From NCBI RefSeq assembly GCF_000478585.1, contig NZ_ARWI01000001.1, positions 2,604,001 through 2,668,000 on the forward strand: DNA of 64,000 nucleotides, in the 5' to 3' direction. The stretch comes from Thiomicrorhabdus sp. Kp2 (GTDB lineage Bacteria > Pseudomonadota > Gammaproteobacteria > Thiomicrospirales > Thiomicrospiraceae). Below, in pieces: positions 36,477 to 46,092 of the stretch (positions are counted from its first letter, which is position 1; every line of letters starts with the position of its first letter). The notes under the pieces were generated by a model that made no database searches, was not told the DNA's origin, and was given only the letters and a program-made list of their open reading frames with translations. Position numbers and translations under genes: made by a program.

Positions 36477-36716
36477 CTAAAATAAGCCGCTAGAACTGCT
36501 GAACATATTGTCGAGTTGTTTATCAATTTTAATCAGAATTTCATGTTGTATCTTGACATTTAAATTTATGTTAATGGGTTCATTGGGTAACGCAACCTGC
36601 ACTGAAGGCGTACAGGCTGTTATTGAGGTAATCGCAAATACTTCTATAAGGAATACGACAATTAATCCCTTTTGGGTATAGGGAGATAAAAGTGATTGTT
36701 TTGTGGGTGAGTGCAT
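36477..36716 (-). CDS. ynbE: YnbE-family outer-membrane lipoprotein
   Basis: The 79-residue protein has a lipoprotein signal with lipobox SITAC (Cys near residue 35). The mature part carries the YnbE signature: PSVQVALPNEPININLNVKI and a charged helix with KIDKQLDNMF. In E. coli YnbE is the lipoprotein partner at the outer-membrane end of YdbH. Gene order here is the same as in E. coli. Confidence 0.93.
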   Translation of the reverse strand: MHSPTKQSLLSPYTQKGLIVVFLIEVFAITSITACTPSVQVALPNEPININLNVKIQHEILIKIDKQLDNMFSSSSGLF

Positions 36717-36822
36717 CGTGAATTCCGTCTATGTAATGAACTTAAATTAGTTTAGCAGATTAATCGTTATGAACTAGTGCCTTGTGAGTGATATTTATAG
36801 TGGGTTCACTTTATGCCGCATT

Positions 36823-39822
36823 TTATTGTTGTAGCTTTTCTTGAATACGTTTTTTGATGGTTTCACTCACTTGATTACTTAATTGCATCGTTGTAATTAA
36901 AGCGGGTAAGTCTTCTTCTAGTTGAATATTAAAATTCACTTGCCTACCATTTTCAACGCTAGGGTTTTGGCCTTTTAAATGCAATTTAAGGTGTAGTTTT
37001 TTGTCCGCGCCATAGCTGACATTGCTGTCTAGAACCGAGTAGTGAAAGTCTTCGAGTACACTGAATACCAATTTCATACTCTGGTGAGTTTGCTTCAGAC
37101 CTGAAGCGGCATGGTACTGTATTTTGCCTCCTGAAGAATCTGCTTGGATTATGCCTTTATCAAGCGTAAAAAACGGCGGTTTAATCAAATCAATACTAAA
37201 GGGAAGATTGCCGTCAATAATCCCACTGCCTTGAATCTCTGCAGATGGGTATTGTTCTAATAATGCTTTAAGGTCAATGTGAGAAAGATGGAGCTGACTA
37301 TTAATGCGTTGACTTAAATCAAAGGTTTGACTGTCTAACCAGGCCTGGCCATTAAAGAGCTGAGCATTAAATTGGGTTAATTTGAGTTTGCCTTTTAATA
37401 AAGAATCTATTGAGGTTTGATAGTTTCCAGAGAACACGACAGGGCCAAAAATCAGACCATGATTCACTTGTACTAAATTTAATTTATTAATCTCACTGTT
37501 TAAAACGCCTCGTTTTAGACTCAAGTTTAAATGGCTATCTATCTGATTTAGCGTGGTTTCATTGTAAATACCGCTTATGCCTTGCAGAGTAATTTCGGCT
37601 TTTGTATTTAGTGTGTTGAGCAAGCTTGTTTTATTATTCTGAGCCGATAGGTTTAGTTGACTATTGCCTTTGGCTTTTAGCTGACCACTGCCTAAAGTAA
37701 GCAGTTTAGGCCAATCTTTAAAAGTCTTTTGCAAAGGATTGCCTGCTAAAAAATAGATATTGGGGAGTTCCCAGTCGGCATATAAGTGAGTGGGTTTATA
37801 AAAGGCATTATGAAAAACAACCAGGCCTGCTTGGTTTGAAACGCTACCTTGTAGATTGAGTTGATTGATTGAACTCAATGTTGGTAGAAGCTCAGATTTG
37901 ATTTTACCTCGTAAAGTCCAAGAGAGAGGCTGAATATTTTGTTGTTCAAGTAAAGCTGTTTTTACAATATATTGTGAGGTGAATTGCTTTGAATGAGCTT
38001 TGTTTGAAGCTGTTTTGGGCTCAAGCTTTGACTTGGTTAAGATCGCATCCATCTTTTTAACGAATATTTTTTGGTTATCTTTAGACGAATAACCCAAGTC
38101 GGTTTTAAGGTGAATTGATTGTGCCGATGCTTCAAGTTTATCCAAAAAAACATGAAGTCCTTCGCTTTTTAGCGAGAGGTTTTTTATACCGATTTGGGTG
38201 TTATCTAACGCCAAATTTTGGTTCTTGTCTTGGTAGTTGCCAATCACATTAAGTTTCGGTATATCTAAATGGATTGCAGAGCTTTTTAGTTCACCAGTAA
38301 AAAGAAGCTCTCCAGTTTGCGCTTTGAGTAACTGTTCATGCGTCAGTGCAAGGTTGAGCTTTGAAAAAATCAGGCTTCCTTTATTTATATTTAAGTTTGG
38401 TATTTCACCCAATTGAATCATCCCTTCAGCTTGCAGCGTAGTGGGAGGGTTTGATTTTATTGAGAGTGTAAAGGGGAGTTTTTTTAGCTTATTAATGTCT
38501 GTTTGTTGTTTTTGGGTAGTGCTTGCTGAAAATGTAAAATCTTTAAACTGTTCTGTTTTTTGATGATCAAGTAATGAAATGACTAGGCTTCTTTGAAAAT
38601 GGCCATTGGCTGCTAAATGATAGGATTGAACTTCCCCCTTTTTAAGTGCGAGTGCCGCATTGATTGTGCCTTGAATTGAACCAAGAGAAGGGATTGGAAA
38701 AGGCGCGTTAAACTGGGCTTTGCTATCGCCCGAAAATTCAATGGTTTTCAATAATTCAGTTACGGTTGTTTTGTCGTTAATATTCTCAAGTGAATTCAAT
38801 TGAATGACGGCGTTGAGTACAATTTCAAAGTCTAAATTGGAGGGTAGTTTAACGGCTTGAGACTCATCTTTATTAGAGGTGTTTAGAGGTAAATAATCAC
38901 GAATAGAATCAAGCCCTAATGAATGACCGCTCCAATTTTGATAAATGTTTTGAAGGTTTTGCCAGACTTCATCTGGCGTATTTTGTTTATTGCTAGGCAG
39001 TAAACCTGCAAAATGACTGGATACGGATAATTCTTGTTGATTCGTTATCTTTCCTGTTTGTGAAAATTGCATCAGACTGGTTGTGCTAGTATCCGTTTTG
39101 ATCTCGCTTTCAAGCGAATATTCTACTAGGGTATTTGAGGCGGGAGCTTTTAGCTCTTTGGTGTGGCTAGGTATCTTGACTAAAAACTGACTTTGTATAT
39201 GTGGGCTAACAATCTCTTTATCATGGAGCTTGAAATGACCTTCTGCCTGAATGTCTGTTTGGGTGTTGAGTAGCTGTAAACCTGCAGAACCTTTAACAGA
39301 GCATGGTTTGTCTGAGCAGGGTGCTTGAATCATAAAGGAGGCAATCTCAACCTTTTGAGGTAAAAAGGCTAGCCATTCAGGTCTGTTTTGAATTGTTTGT
39401 AGTTGCGTTGTTAACGCTTTAAGCGTTGCCTGTAAAGTAGGGTTACTGTCGTTTTTAATTGGGTTTTGTGGCTTATTTAAAATAACAATCTTAACCAAAC
39501 CAATACTGACTTTGTTTGCAGAAAAAAAGGGGAACCGCTCTTTTTTGACTGAGGAATCGGCTTCAGAAAAATGAATGTTTTCTAGGTGAATATCGAGTTG
39601 GTTATTAAAGATAAAGTCAACGTGATTAAAGCGCAAGGATCCATCCTGAATGGTATCAAACTGCCACGAGTAATCGCTGATTTTTTGCTCAGTGAGTTGT
39701 TGATTGATCAAGTACAGTGCGACTGAGATTAGAATCGCAAAAAACACAATTGGCAAGAGGGCGCTTATCGCCATAAACTTTGAAATAGTCTGATATTTAA
39801 TCATTGGGTATGACACATTCAA
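36823..39822 (-). CDS. ydbH: YdbH-family AsmA-like intermembrane protein
   Basis: The 999-residue protein has one N-terminal membrane helix (about residues 16-38) and a very long periplasmic part with repeated beta-strand-rich segments. Its C-terminal region ending in NFNIQLEEDLPALITTMQLS is characteristic of YdbH. YdbH, TamB and YhdP share partly redundant roles in phospholipid supply to the outer membrane in E. coli. It heads the ydbH-ynbE-ydbL run. Two degenerate palindrome copies lie inside it. Confidence 0.9.
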   Translation of the reverse strand: MNVSYPMIKYQTISKFMAISALLPIVFFAILISVALYLINQQLTEQKISDYSWQFDTIQDGSLRFNHVDFIFNNQLDIHLENIHFSEADSSVKKERFPFFSANKVSIGLVKIVILNKPQNPIKNDSNPTLQATLKALTTQLQTIQNRPEWLAFLPQKVEIASFMIQAPCSDKPCSVKGSAGLQLLNTQTDIQAEGHFKLHDKEIVSPHIQSQFLVKIPSHTKELKAPASNTLVEYSLESEIKTDTSTTSLMQFSQTGKITNQQELSVSSHFAGLLPSNKQNTPDEVWQNLQNIYQNWSGHSLGLDSIRDYLPLNTSNKDESQAVKLPSNLDFEIVLNAVIQLNSLENINDKTTVTELLKTIEFSGDSKAQFNAPFPIPSLGSIQGTINAALALKKGEVQSYHLAANGHFQRSLVISLLDHQKTEQFKDFTFSASTTQKQQTDINKLKKLPFTLSIKSNPPTTLQAEGMIQLGEIPNLNINKGSLIFSKLNLALTHEQLLKAQTGELLFTGELKSSAIHLDIPKLNVIGNYQDKNQNLALDNTQIGIKNLSLKSEGLHVFLDKLEASAQSIHLKTDLGYSSKDNQKIFVKKMDAILTKSKLEPKTASNKAHSKQFTSQYIVKTALLEQQNIQPLSWTLRGKIKSELLPTLSSINQLNLQGSVSNQAGLVVFHNAFYKPTHLYADWELPNIYFLAGNPLQKTFKDWPKLLTLGSGQLKAKGNSQLNLSAQNNKTSLLNTLNTKAEITLQGISGIYNETTLNQIDSHLNLSLKRGVLNSEINKLNLVQVNHGLIFGPVVFSGNYQTSIDSLLKGKLKLTQFNAQLFNGQAWLDSQTFDLSQRINSQLHLSHIDLKALLEQYPSAEIQGSGIIDGNLPFSIDLIKPPFFTLDKGIIQADSSGGKIQYHAASGLKQTHQSMKLVFSVLEDFHYSVLDSNVSYGADKKLHLKLHLKGQNPSVENGRQVNFNIQLEEDLPALITTMQLSNQVSETIKKRIQEKLQQ
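37338..37349. repeat. Iterated palindrome, one-mismatch copy
   Basis: ACCAGGCCTGGC inside ydbH. Confidence 0.6.
37820..37831. repeat. Iterated palindrome, one-mismatch copy
   Basis: ACCAGGCCTGCT inside ydbH. Confidence 0.6.
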
Positions 39823-39871
39823 TAGAACTCACTGGAAGCAAATTGCCCCAAGAAAATCATTATGGACCTGT

Positions 39872-40078
39872 TTAGTCTTTTTTGCATTTTGCAACGGCAT
39901 CCCAATAGGCTTTATTGGCACTCTTATCATTGGTTTTATTGTCCCAAAGATGGCTTTGTTTATCGATACAAAGTTCCTCTTCAGTTTTGCTGCAAGCCGT
40001 TATCGATATAGCCACAAGAACTATACAAACGCCTGTTATTAGGCTGCTTTTAGGGTGGATAAGAGATGAAATGTTCAT
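39872..40078 (-). CDS. Small lipoprotein of unknown function
   Basis: The 68-residue protein has a lipoprotein signal with lipobox SITAC and a short charged mature part with two further cysteines (EELCIDK and VAKCKKD). A GGAGA site five bases before ATG 40078 decides the start over an open frame reaching 40141. It lies 49 bases upstream of ydbH and points the same way, so it may lead that operon. Family not recognised. Confidence 0.7.
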   Translation of the reverse strand: MNISSLIHPKSSLITGVCIVLVAISITACSKTEEELCIDKQSHLWDNKTNDKSANKAYWDAVAKCKKD

Positions 40079-40330
40079 AAGATCTCCATAAGTTGAATTA
40101 GGATATGGTTGTAGATTAAAGCCTTTAAAATACAATATCATTTAAGACATCAGCATAACCATAAAAGTAAAAAACGTCTATTTTTGATTACACGTTGTTA
40201 GATAGACAGTGTAATCATTTCTATATCAATAGGAAAACAGGTTTTTATTCAGTATGATAAGCATCATTAATAGATCGTTTTGTGCGTTTTGAATGAGCAG
40301 TCATTCATTTAAGAAGGAATAAAAATCGCT

Positions 40331-41695
40331 ATGGATTCAATCGAAACTCAGCAGTGGACTCAACGCTATTCAGATTGTTTGCAATCATTGCCATCCAGAC
40401 CTGCCCGTATCGTTTATCAACGTGATCGAGCTAGGGTCATTCACTCAGCCTCCTTTAGACGTTTACAAGCTAAAACCCAGATATTTGGGTTAAGTGAGTC
40501 TGACTTTTATCGAACGCGTTTGACGCATTCGATGGAAGTGGCACAGATTGGTTCTGGCCTAGTCGAACAGCTTATTACCGTAGGTATGAACGATCATGGT
40601 AAAGATGCAGATTATATGGAGTGGTTACCTTCGTTTTATTTGATTGAAGCAATCTGTTTAGCGCATGATCTTGGTCACCCTCCTTATGGGCATGGAGGAG
40701 AGGTGGCTTTAAATTATATGATGCGTCATTACGGTGGCTTTGAGGGTAATGCACAAACGTTAAGGATTTTGGCTCAGTTGGGTGAGTATACCGCACACAA
40801 TGGTTTGGATTTGTCTCGCAGAACGGCATTGGGGGTAATGAAATATCCTGCTATCTATAATGATGTGATTTCCGCCAATACAACCTATCAAGCACAGCTA
40901 CGTGAACCACAAGTGGACGACTTTAGAACCCTACAAATGAATCGTTGGTCTCCGCCTAAAAGTTTGTATTTAGAAGAGAAAGCGTTGTTCGATTGGGTCT
41001 TAGCTCCTTTTTCTACCGAAGACAGGTTACGTTTTACCCAGTTGGCAGACTGTAAAGGTTGTCACCGTCAAACCCAATATAAAGCCTTAGATACAACCAT
41101 TATGGAATTGGCAGATGATATTGCCTATGGCATACACGACCTAGAAGATGCGGTGGCTATGAAAATGGTCGCCCGTGACTTATGGCAAGCTGAGGTGATG
41201 GAAAACCCAGTATTTAAAGAGTACGCTTTGTGGGATAGTAAAATGACCGATTTGCTTTTTAGTAACTCGTCAAAAGGGCGTAAGCATGCAGTGAGCAAGA
41301 TGGTGGGTATTATGGTTGAATCGATTTATATGGATGAGAATCCAGATTTTGAACACCCATTATTGCGATATCAAGCGCGATTAAAAGAGGGAGAAACGGC
41401 TGTTTTAGAACTGTTAAAAACGTTTGTCTTTAAAAATGTGATTACCATTCCTGAAGTAAAGCAGATGGAATACAAAGGGCAGTTGATTGTTCTAGAACTG
41501 TTTAAATCATTAAGAGCCAATCCCAGTGCTTTATTGCCATCAAATGCTTATGAAAAATATAAAAGGGCAGAAAATGAGCAAGCACAACAACGAATCATAT
41601 CGGACTATATTGCTGGTATGACAAACACTTATGCGTCTAGGCTTTATGCTAAGTTGTTTACACCGACACAAGGTTCTATTTTTGACCGATTATAG
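40331..41695 (+). CDS. dgt: dGTP triphosphohydrolase (dGTPase) family
   Basis: The 454-residue HD-domain enzyme hydrolyses dGTP, and related proteins other dNTPs, to deoxynucleoside and triphosphate. Motifs present: an N-terminal RDRARVIHSASFRRLQAKTQ segment, H in RLTHSMEVAQI, the HD pair in CLAHDLGHPPYGHGGE, and a distal D in ELADDIAYGIHDLEDA. An AAGGAA site lies upstream. It is convergent with queG, with an iterated palindrome after its stop. Confidence 0.93.
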   Translation: MDSIETQQWTQRYSDCLQSLPSRPARIVYQRDRARVIHSASFRRLQAKTQIFGLSESDFYRTRLTHSMEVAQIGSGLVEQLITVGMNDHGKDADYMEWLPSFYLIEAICLAHDLGHPPYGHGGEVALNYMMRHYGGFEGNAQTLRILAQLGEYTAHNGLDLSRRTALGVMKYPAIYNDVISANTTYQAQLREPQVDDFRTLQMNRWSPPKSLYLEEKALFDWVLAPFSTEDRLRFTQLADCKGCHRQTQYKALDTTIMELADDIAYGIHDLEDAVAMKMVARDLWQAEVMENPVFKEYALWDSKMTDLLFSNSSKGRKHAVSKMVGIMVESIYMDENPDFEHPLLRYQARLKEGETAVLELLKTFVFKNVITIPEVKQMEYKGQLIVLELFKSLRANPSALLPSNAYEKYKRAENEQAQQRIISDYIAGMTNTYASRLYAKLFTPTQGSIFDRL

Positions 41696-41710
41696 TTTTA
41701 GTATAGCGTT

Positions 41711-41722
41711 ACCAGGCCTGGT
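41711..41722. repeat. Iterated palindrome copy 11
   Basis: Exact copy 15 bases after the dgt stop, in the dgt-queG convergent gap. Confidence 0.9.
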
Positions 41723-41790
41723 AGCTTAATGCTATTTTGCATAACTATTTTGTATAACGGTTTTTAATGTTTGCTTTGAATTAGGTGTTT

Positions 41791-42996
41791 TTATTTGAAC
41801 TTAGGTAAATAGTACTTTTTAGCGACAAAAGGTTTAATGGATTCTTTTTTAAGTCTGTTTTCAAAGTTACCAGGCCTGGTAACTTCTAAACTAGAGGTTT
41901 GATTCATTAATTCATTCTGTGCCCACTCTATGTGTTCATCAACCAGGGCGCTGATTTTGCCAAATTTTTGCTGTAAGGCTTTACTCGCCTTATCGACCGT
42001 TAGAGTGTCACCTTTTATATTGCCTATTGAAACCGCTAGATTACGATTCCATTGCTCATAACCTATTCGGCGTATTGGCGAGCCCTCAAAACGTTTTAAA
42101 AACAGTGCCTCACTCCAAGACCATAACTCAAGAAGTGTGGCAGAATCTAGTTCATGGTTCGCTTTAAAAGCCTCTTCTGCAGTGGCTTCAGTGAATTTAT
42201 TCCACGGGCAAACCAGTTGGCAATCATCGCAACCGTAAATTCGATTGCCCATAAGAGAGCGTAATTCAATAGGGATTGAACCTTTGAATTCAATGGTTAA
42301 ATAGGAGATGCAGCGACGAGCATCGACCACGGCATTATCAACAATCGCTTGTGTTGGGCACTCTTGAATACAGGCGGTGCAAGGCCCACAACCTTGCTTA
42401 GTAAAAGGTTTGTCAGCAGGGAGGTTTAAATTGGTGTAAATCTCACCAAGAAAAAACCATGAGCCAGCCCTTGGGTGAATAATAAGGCTGTTTTTACCAA
42501 TAAATCCTAACCCCGCTTTTTCAGCAATAGGGCGTTCCAAGACGGGGGCGCTGTCAGAAAAGGCACGGTAACTAAAATGTTCAGTGACCTCAGTAATTTT
42601 ATTGGCGAGGACCTGTAGTCGTTTACGCATTAGTTTATGATAATCTTTACCCAACGCATACCGAGAGATATAGGCGCTTTCACTGGAGTGAAGTTGTTGA
42701 GTGGCGTGATTAGAGTTCGAGTCAAAGTAGTTCATTCGAACACTGATAATACTTATTGTGCCTGGTTCTAACTCATTTGGGCGTGTTCTTTTTGTGCCGT
42801 GACGCTCCATATAATCCATTTCGCCATGAAAGTTTTCACCTATCCAGTTAAAATAGTTGGCTTCGTAAGCCGATAGCTGGATATCAGAAATACCAATATC
42901 CGCAAACCCAAGTTCTTTGCCCCAATCTTTTATTTGGGTGGCGAGATATTCGGGTCTGTTATTTGGCAAGTTGGGGCGGATTATGGCTTCTTTCAT
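41791..42996 (-). CDS. queG: Epoxyqueuosine reductase
   Basis: The enzyme performs the last step of queuosine tRNA modification using cobalamin and two 4Fe-4S clusters. Both cluster motifs are clear: CGPCTACIQECP near residue 205 and CDDCQLVCPWN near residue 255. The SDSAPVLERPIAEKAGLGFIG region matches the family. I chose ATG 42996 over the TTG at 43002. It diverges from tsaE, a common gammaproteobacterial pairing. The C terminus, about 20 residues beyond the family core, carries an iterated palindrome (Thr-Arg-Pro-Gly-Asn). Confidence 0.96.
   Translation of the reverse strand: MKEAIIRPNLPNNRPEYLATQIKDWGKELGFADIGISDIQLSAYEANYFNWIGENFHGEMDYMERHGTKRTRPNELEPGTISIISVRMNYFDSNSNHATQQLHSSESAYISRYALGKDYHKLMRKRLQVLANKITEVTEHFSYRAFSDSAPVLERPIAEKAGLGFIGKNSLIIHPRAGSWFFLGEIYTNLNLPADKPFTKQGCGPCTACIQECPTQAIVDNAVVDARRCISYLTIEFKGSIPIELRSLMGNRIYGCDDCQLVCPWNKFTEATAEEAFKANHELDSATLLELWSWSEALFLKRFEGSPIRRIGYEQWNRNLAVSIGNIKGDTLTVDKASKALQQKFGKISALVDEHIEWAQNELMNQTSSLEVTRPGNFENRLKKESIKPFVAKKYYLPKFK
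41864..41885. repeat. Iterated palindrome copy 12, 22-bp perfect palindrome (inside queG)
   Basis: Core 41869-41880, extended to 22 bp with arms AAGTTACCAGG and CCTGGTAACTT. It encodes Thr-Arg-Pro-Gly in a third reading frame, near the queG 3' end. Confidence 0.92.
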
Positions 42997-43129
42997 GGAC
43001 AATAGTGTATCAAATTAACAATGTTGTAATTGCACCACAACTGAGACATAAATATCTGCTTAATAGTGCGTTTACGAATACGAGTCTATCTCCTTAATCT
43101 TTAATTTTTAAAATAGGTAAATATTGCTA

Positions 43130-43618
43130 ATGATGACAGAAGTAAACTTGCTCGATGAGTCTGAAAGTATTGAGTTTGCTAGGATAGTGGCCAGTTTGGT
43201 TGAACAAGATAAAGCCTTTGACGATGGTATGATTTTCTATTTACATGGTGATTTAGGTACTGGAAAGTCTTTTTTTTCACGAGCCTTTGTGCAGTATTTT
43301 TTACCAGGTCAAAAAGTTAAAAGCCCAACCTATACTATTGTTGAAAGTTACAATTTTTCTACAAATACGATACATCACCTTGATTTATATAGACTTTGCG
43401 ATCCAGAAGAGTTAGAGTATTTAGCCATAAGAGATTTGCTTAAGAAAAATTACGTTGCATTAGTTGAATGGCCTCAAAAAGGCGCCCCTATTTTGCCCAA
43501 GGCAGACGTTAAATTTGAGTTTTTTTATGCAGATGAAGGTCGAAAAGTTGTTCTTGAGGGCATTTCAGAAAAAGGCAACTTACTTGTAGAGCAATTGATG
43601 TCACAAAACGAGAACTAA
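43130..43618 (+). CDS. tsaE: tRNA threonylcarbamoyladenosine biosynthesis ATPase TsaE
   Basis: This small P-loop ATPase supports TsaB-TsaD in making the t6A modification of tRNA. The Walker A GDLGTGKSFFSR lies near residue 42, SPTYTIVESY and HHLDLYR follow, and VEWPQKG closes the core. ATG 43130 is preferred to the TTG at 43124, with TAGGTAA upstream. It is followed by the amidase gene, as in E. coli (tsaE-amiB). Confidence 0.95.
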   Translation: MMTEVNLLDESESIEFARIVASLVEQDKAFDDGMIFYLHGDLGTGKSFFSRAFVQYFLPGQKVKSPTYTIVESYNFSTNTIHHLDLYRLCDPEELEYLAIRDLLKKNYVALVEWPQKGAPILPKADVKFEFFYADEGRKVVLEGISEKGNLLVEQLMSQNEN

Positions 43619-43743
43619 TCTTGGTTTTGAGATAACAAAAAATTGACATATTTTATGGCATGGTTTTTGTTATACCCCTCTAGGTAAGGGGCTTTTGAAG
43701 AGAGTCTGCGAAAGTAAAAAAGTAAAAAGGTTGGGCTAAGAAC

Positions 43744-45354
43744 ATGAAATCGCTAGAATTGACCAAAAAAACAATCTCATTGGTTTTGGGTGCATTTCTT
43801 TTTTTATGGATGCAAAACGCTGTGGCAGGTGGAGTATTATCTTCAATGCGTATTGGGCAGACATCAGATAAAACACGTGTAGTGTTTGACTTAAAAGATA
43901 CTCAAACCTATAAAGTGTCGGAGCTCACCAACCCATCTCGCCTTGTTGTTGATTTTTATAATACGGCGAATTACTTGTCTTTCAAAAACAAACATATCAC
44001 TGATAGTCGCCTTTTTAAAATTCGTGTATCTAAAAACAGTAAACGTGTTCGAGTGGTTTTAGATTTACATAAAACGCCCGAATATAAAGCGTTTTTATTA
44101 GATGAAAACTCAAAAAAAGCACGTTTAGTTGTCGATTTAACGGACAAAAAAATTATTACAAAAACCAATAAGTCCTTAGCTAAAGCAACAAAAAACAACG
44201 TTAAACCCGCATTATCAAAAAATACAGTTTTAAGCAAATCAAAGTCTGAAGCATTGGATAACACCAAGACTAAAGTCACTCAGCAAGCGGTATTAACTGC
44301 ACATTCAGCCAGTAGTACATCAATTAAAAAAGAAGTTAATACACCTCCCAAAATAACGGCTCCGTTAGTCAAAATGGCAAGTGTTGATAATAATCAAAAA
44401 ATGATTAAAGCAACGAAACCGAGCGTTAATAAAAAAACTGAGAGCTTATTGAATAAAGAGAGTGCTGTTTTTGCCAAATCACATGAGTTTGTGGTTGCCA
44501 TTGACGCTGGACACGGTGGAAAAGACACTGGAGCAATCGGTCATAACCGTATCTATGAAAAAGATGCTACCTTAACTATGGCAAAAGAGTTAAAGAAAAT
44601 TATTGACCGCCAACCTGGGATGCATGCGGTATTAACACGAGATAAAGATGTTTTTATTCCGCTTTCTAAACGTGTACAAATTGCTAAACAAAAAAACGCC
44701 GATTTATTTATCTCAATTCATGCTGACGCTTTTCACGACCACTCTGTTAGAGGCGGCTCGGTTTATATTTTGTCTGAACGTGGTGCGAGTAGCACGATGG
44801 CAAAACTATTGGCAAGAAGTGAAAACGCCTCGTTACAGGACGTTAGCTTAAATGGCTTAGATGACGATGTGGCATTTGCATTAAGTGACTTGTCTAGAGA
44901 TGCAAACATTAAAGCCAGTAGAAAATTAGCGGTAACGGTTTTAAAAGAGATGCAAAAAACTGTGAAAATGCACAAGCATTCGGTTCAATCAGCGGGTTTT
45001 GCAGTATTAAAGTCAATTGATATGCCTTCGTTACTGATTGAAACAGCTTTTATTTCGAATCCGCATGAAGCTAGAAATTTAATGAGTAAAAAGTTTCAAT
45101 TGAAAATGGCAAATGCCATTGCCGATGGGTTAAATAAGTATGTTGATCAGTATGGTAAAAAACCAAGTTGGGGTGAAACACTTTACGTTCAATACAAAGT
45201 ACAAAAGGGAGATACGCTCTCACAAATTGCAGCAAACTATGAAGTCAGCACAAAAACATTGAAAAAATTGAATGGTATTAAAAATGCGAATTCATTATAT
45301 GTAGGCAAGAAACTTAAAATCCCAGTATCAGAGAAATTACTCGCAGGTATTTAG
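43744..45354 (+). CDS. N-acetylmuramoyl-L-alanine amidase (AmiB/AmiC type) with LysM
   Basis: The 536-residue periplasmic enzyme cleaves peptide stems from septal peptidoglycan during cell separation. In order: signal peptide ending AVAG, an AMIN domain (residues about 30-130), and a Lys/Ser-rich linker (140-245). An Amidase_3 domain follows, with zinc ligands in AIDAGHGGKDTGAIG and SIHADAF and the catalytic Glu in LLIETAFISN. A C-terminal LysM repeat (YKVQKGDTLSQIA) completes it. It follows tsaE by 125 bases and ends at a strong terminator. Assignment between amiB and amiC is not secure. Confidence 0.94.
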   Translation: MKSLELTKKTISLVLGAFLFLWMQNAVAGGVLSSMRIGQTSDKTRVVFDLKDTQTYKVSELTNPSRLVVDFYNTANYLSFKNKHITDSRLFKIRVSKNSKRVRVVLDLHKTPEYKAFLLDENSKKARLVVDLTDKKIITKTNKSLAKATKNNVKPALSKNTVLSKSKSEALDNTKTKVTQQAVLTAHSASSTSIKKEVNTPPKITAPLVKMASVDNNQKMIKATKPSVNKKTESLLNKESAVFAKSHEFVVAIDAGHGGKDTGAIGHNRIYEKDATLTMAKELKKIIDRQPGMHAVLTRDKDVFIPLSKRVQIAKQKNADLFISIHADAFHDHSVRGGSVYILSERGASSTMAKLLARSENASLQDVSLNGLDDDVAFALSDLSRDANIKASRKLAVTVLKEMQKTVKMHKHSVQSAGFAVLKSIDMPSLLIETAFISNPHEARNLMSKKFQLKMANAIADGLNKYVDQYGKKPSWGETLYVQYKVQKGDTLSQIAANYEVSTKTLKKLNGIKNANSLYVGKKLKIPVSEKLLAGI

Positions 45355-45399
45355 GTTTGATTGCTTGATAAGATTGAGTGATGAGTTTGACTTGAAAGT

Positions 45400-45420
45400 A
45401 GCGCCGAAAGGCGCTTTTTT
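45400..45420 (+). terminator. Terminator after the amidase gene
   Basis: AGCGCC and GGCGCT pair around a GAAA loop and are followed by a T run. Confidence 0.92.
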
Positions 45421-45462
45421 GTAGGTAAATAAAGAGCGATGGCTAGGGGATACAGCCTATTT

Positions 45463-46068
45463 CTAAAATAGTTTAAAGCCCTTTTCTGTCAAAATTCCAT
45501 CTAGTGGAACATCCCATGGTTCAGCGGGAAGGGTTTCAACCCTTTGGCATTCATGCGCCCAACCAATGAGTTTGGTCGAGGATTGTTTTTGATGCAGTTT
45601 AAACTCAAATGTTCGATCGTAATAACCCCCCCCCATTCCTAAACGGTTGCCTTGTTTATCAAAGCCAACTAATGGCATAAACACCCAATTCATCGCTTCG
45701 CCAGATAAGTGTTTATTTAGTGGGGCTGATGGCTCTTGGATACCAAATTGGTTGGCTATCATTTCACTGTGATTTGTGTATTGAACAAAGGCCATATGCC
45801 ATTCATCCCGGGTTTCCAATACAGGGAGATAAACCTGGTGGTTGGTATTTTCCCAAAGGTGTTGAATTGTTTTTTGAGTGGATAGTTCGCCATCTTGCGA
45901 TAAGAAAAGGGCAATCTTTTTTGGGGTTCTAAAATAGGAATTGGATTCAAGAAGGTGTTTTACGTGTTGGAATGCGAGTTCAGAGTGTTCTGTTTGCTCA
46001 AGTACCGTTAAGTTTTTTCGATTATTTCTGAGGTGTTTACGTAGGCTTGTTGAATCAAGAGGTCTCAT
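45463..46068 (-). CDS. fau: 5-formyltetrahydrofolate cyclo-ligase
   Basis: The 201-residue enzyme converts 5-formyl-THF to 5,10-methenyl-THF. The family motif GMGGGYYDRTF lies near residue 144; an N-terminal R-rich LRKHLRNNRKNL segment is typical. It sits directly downstream of the 6S RNA gene, the same coupling as ssrS-ygfA in E. coli. It is probably expressed by read-through of the 6S promoter. It converges with the amidase gene. Confidence 0.95.
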   Translation of the reverse strand: MRPLDSTSLRKHLRNNRKNLTVLEQTEHSELAFQHVKHLLESNSYFRTPKKIALFLSQDGELSTQKTIQHLWENTNHQVYLPVLETRDEWHMAFVQYTNHSEMIANQFGIQEPSAPLNKHLSGEAMNWVFMPLVGFDKQGNRLGMGGGYYDRTFEFKLHQKQSSTKLIGWAHECQRVETLPAEPWDVPLDGILTEKGFKLF

Positions 46069-46092
46069 AAAAATGGGGTCTCAAAAAAGAAA

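Noticed and set aside
40331-41695. The dGTPase as an anti-phage defence gene
   Set aside because: Some dGTPases defend against phage, but no defence genes or mobile island surround this one; housekeeping context is more likely.
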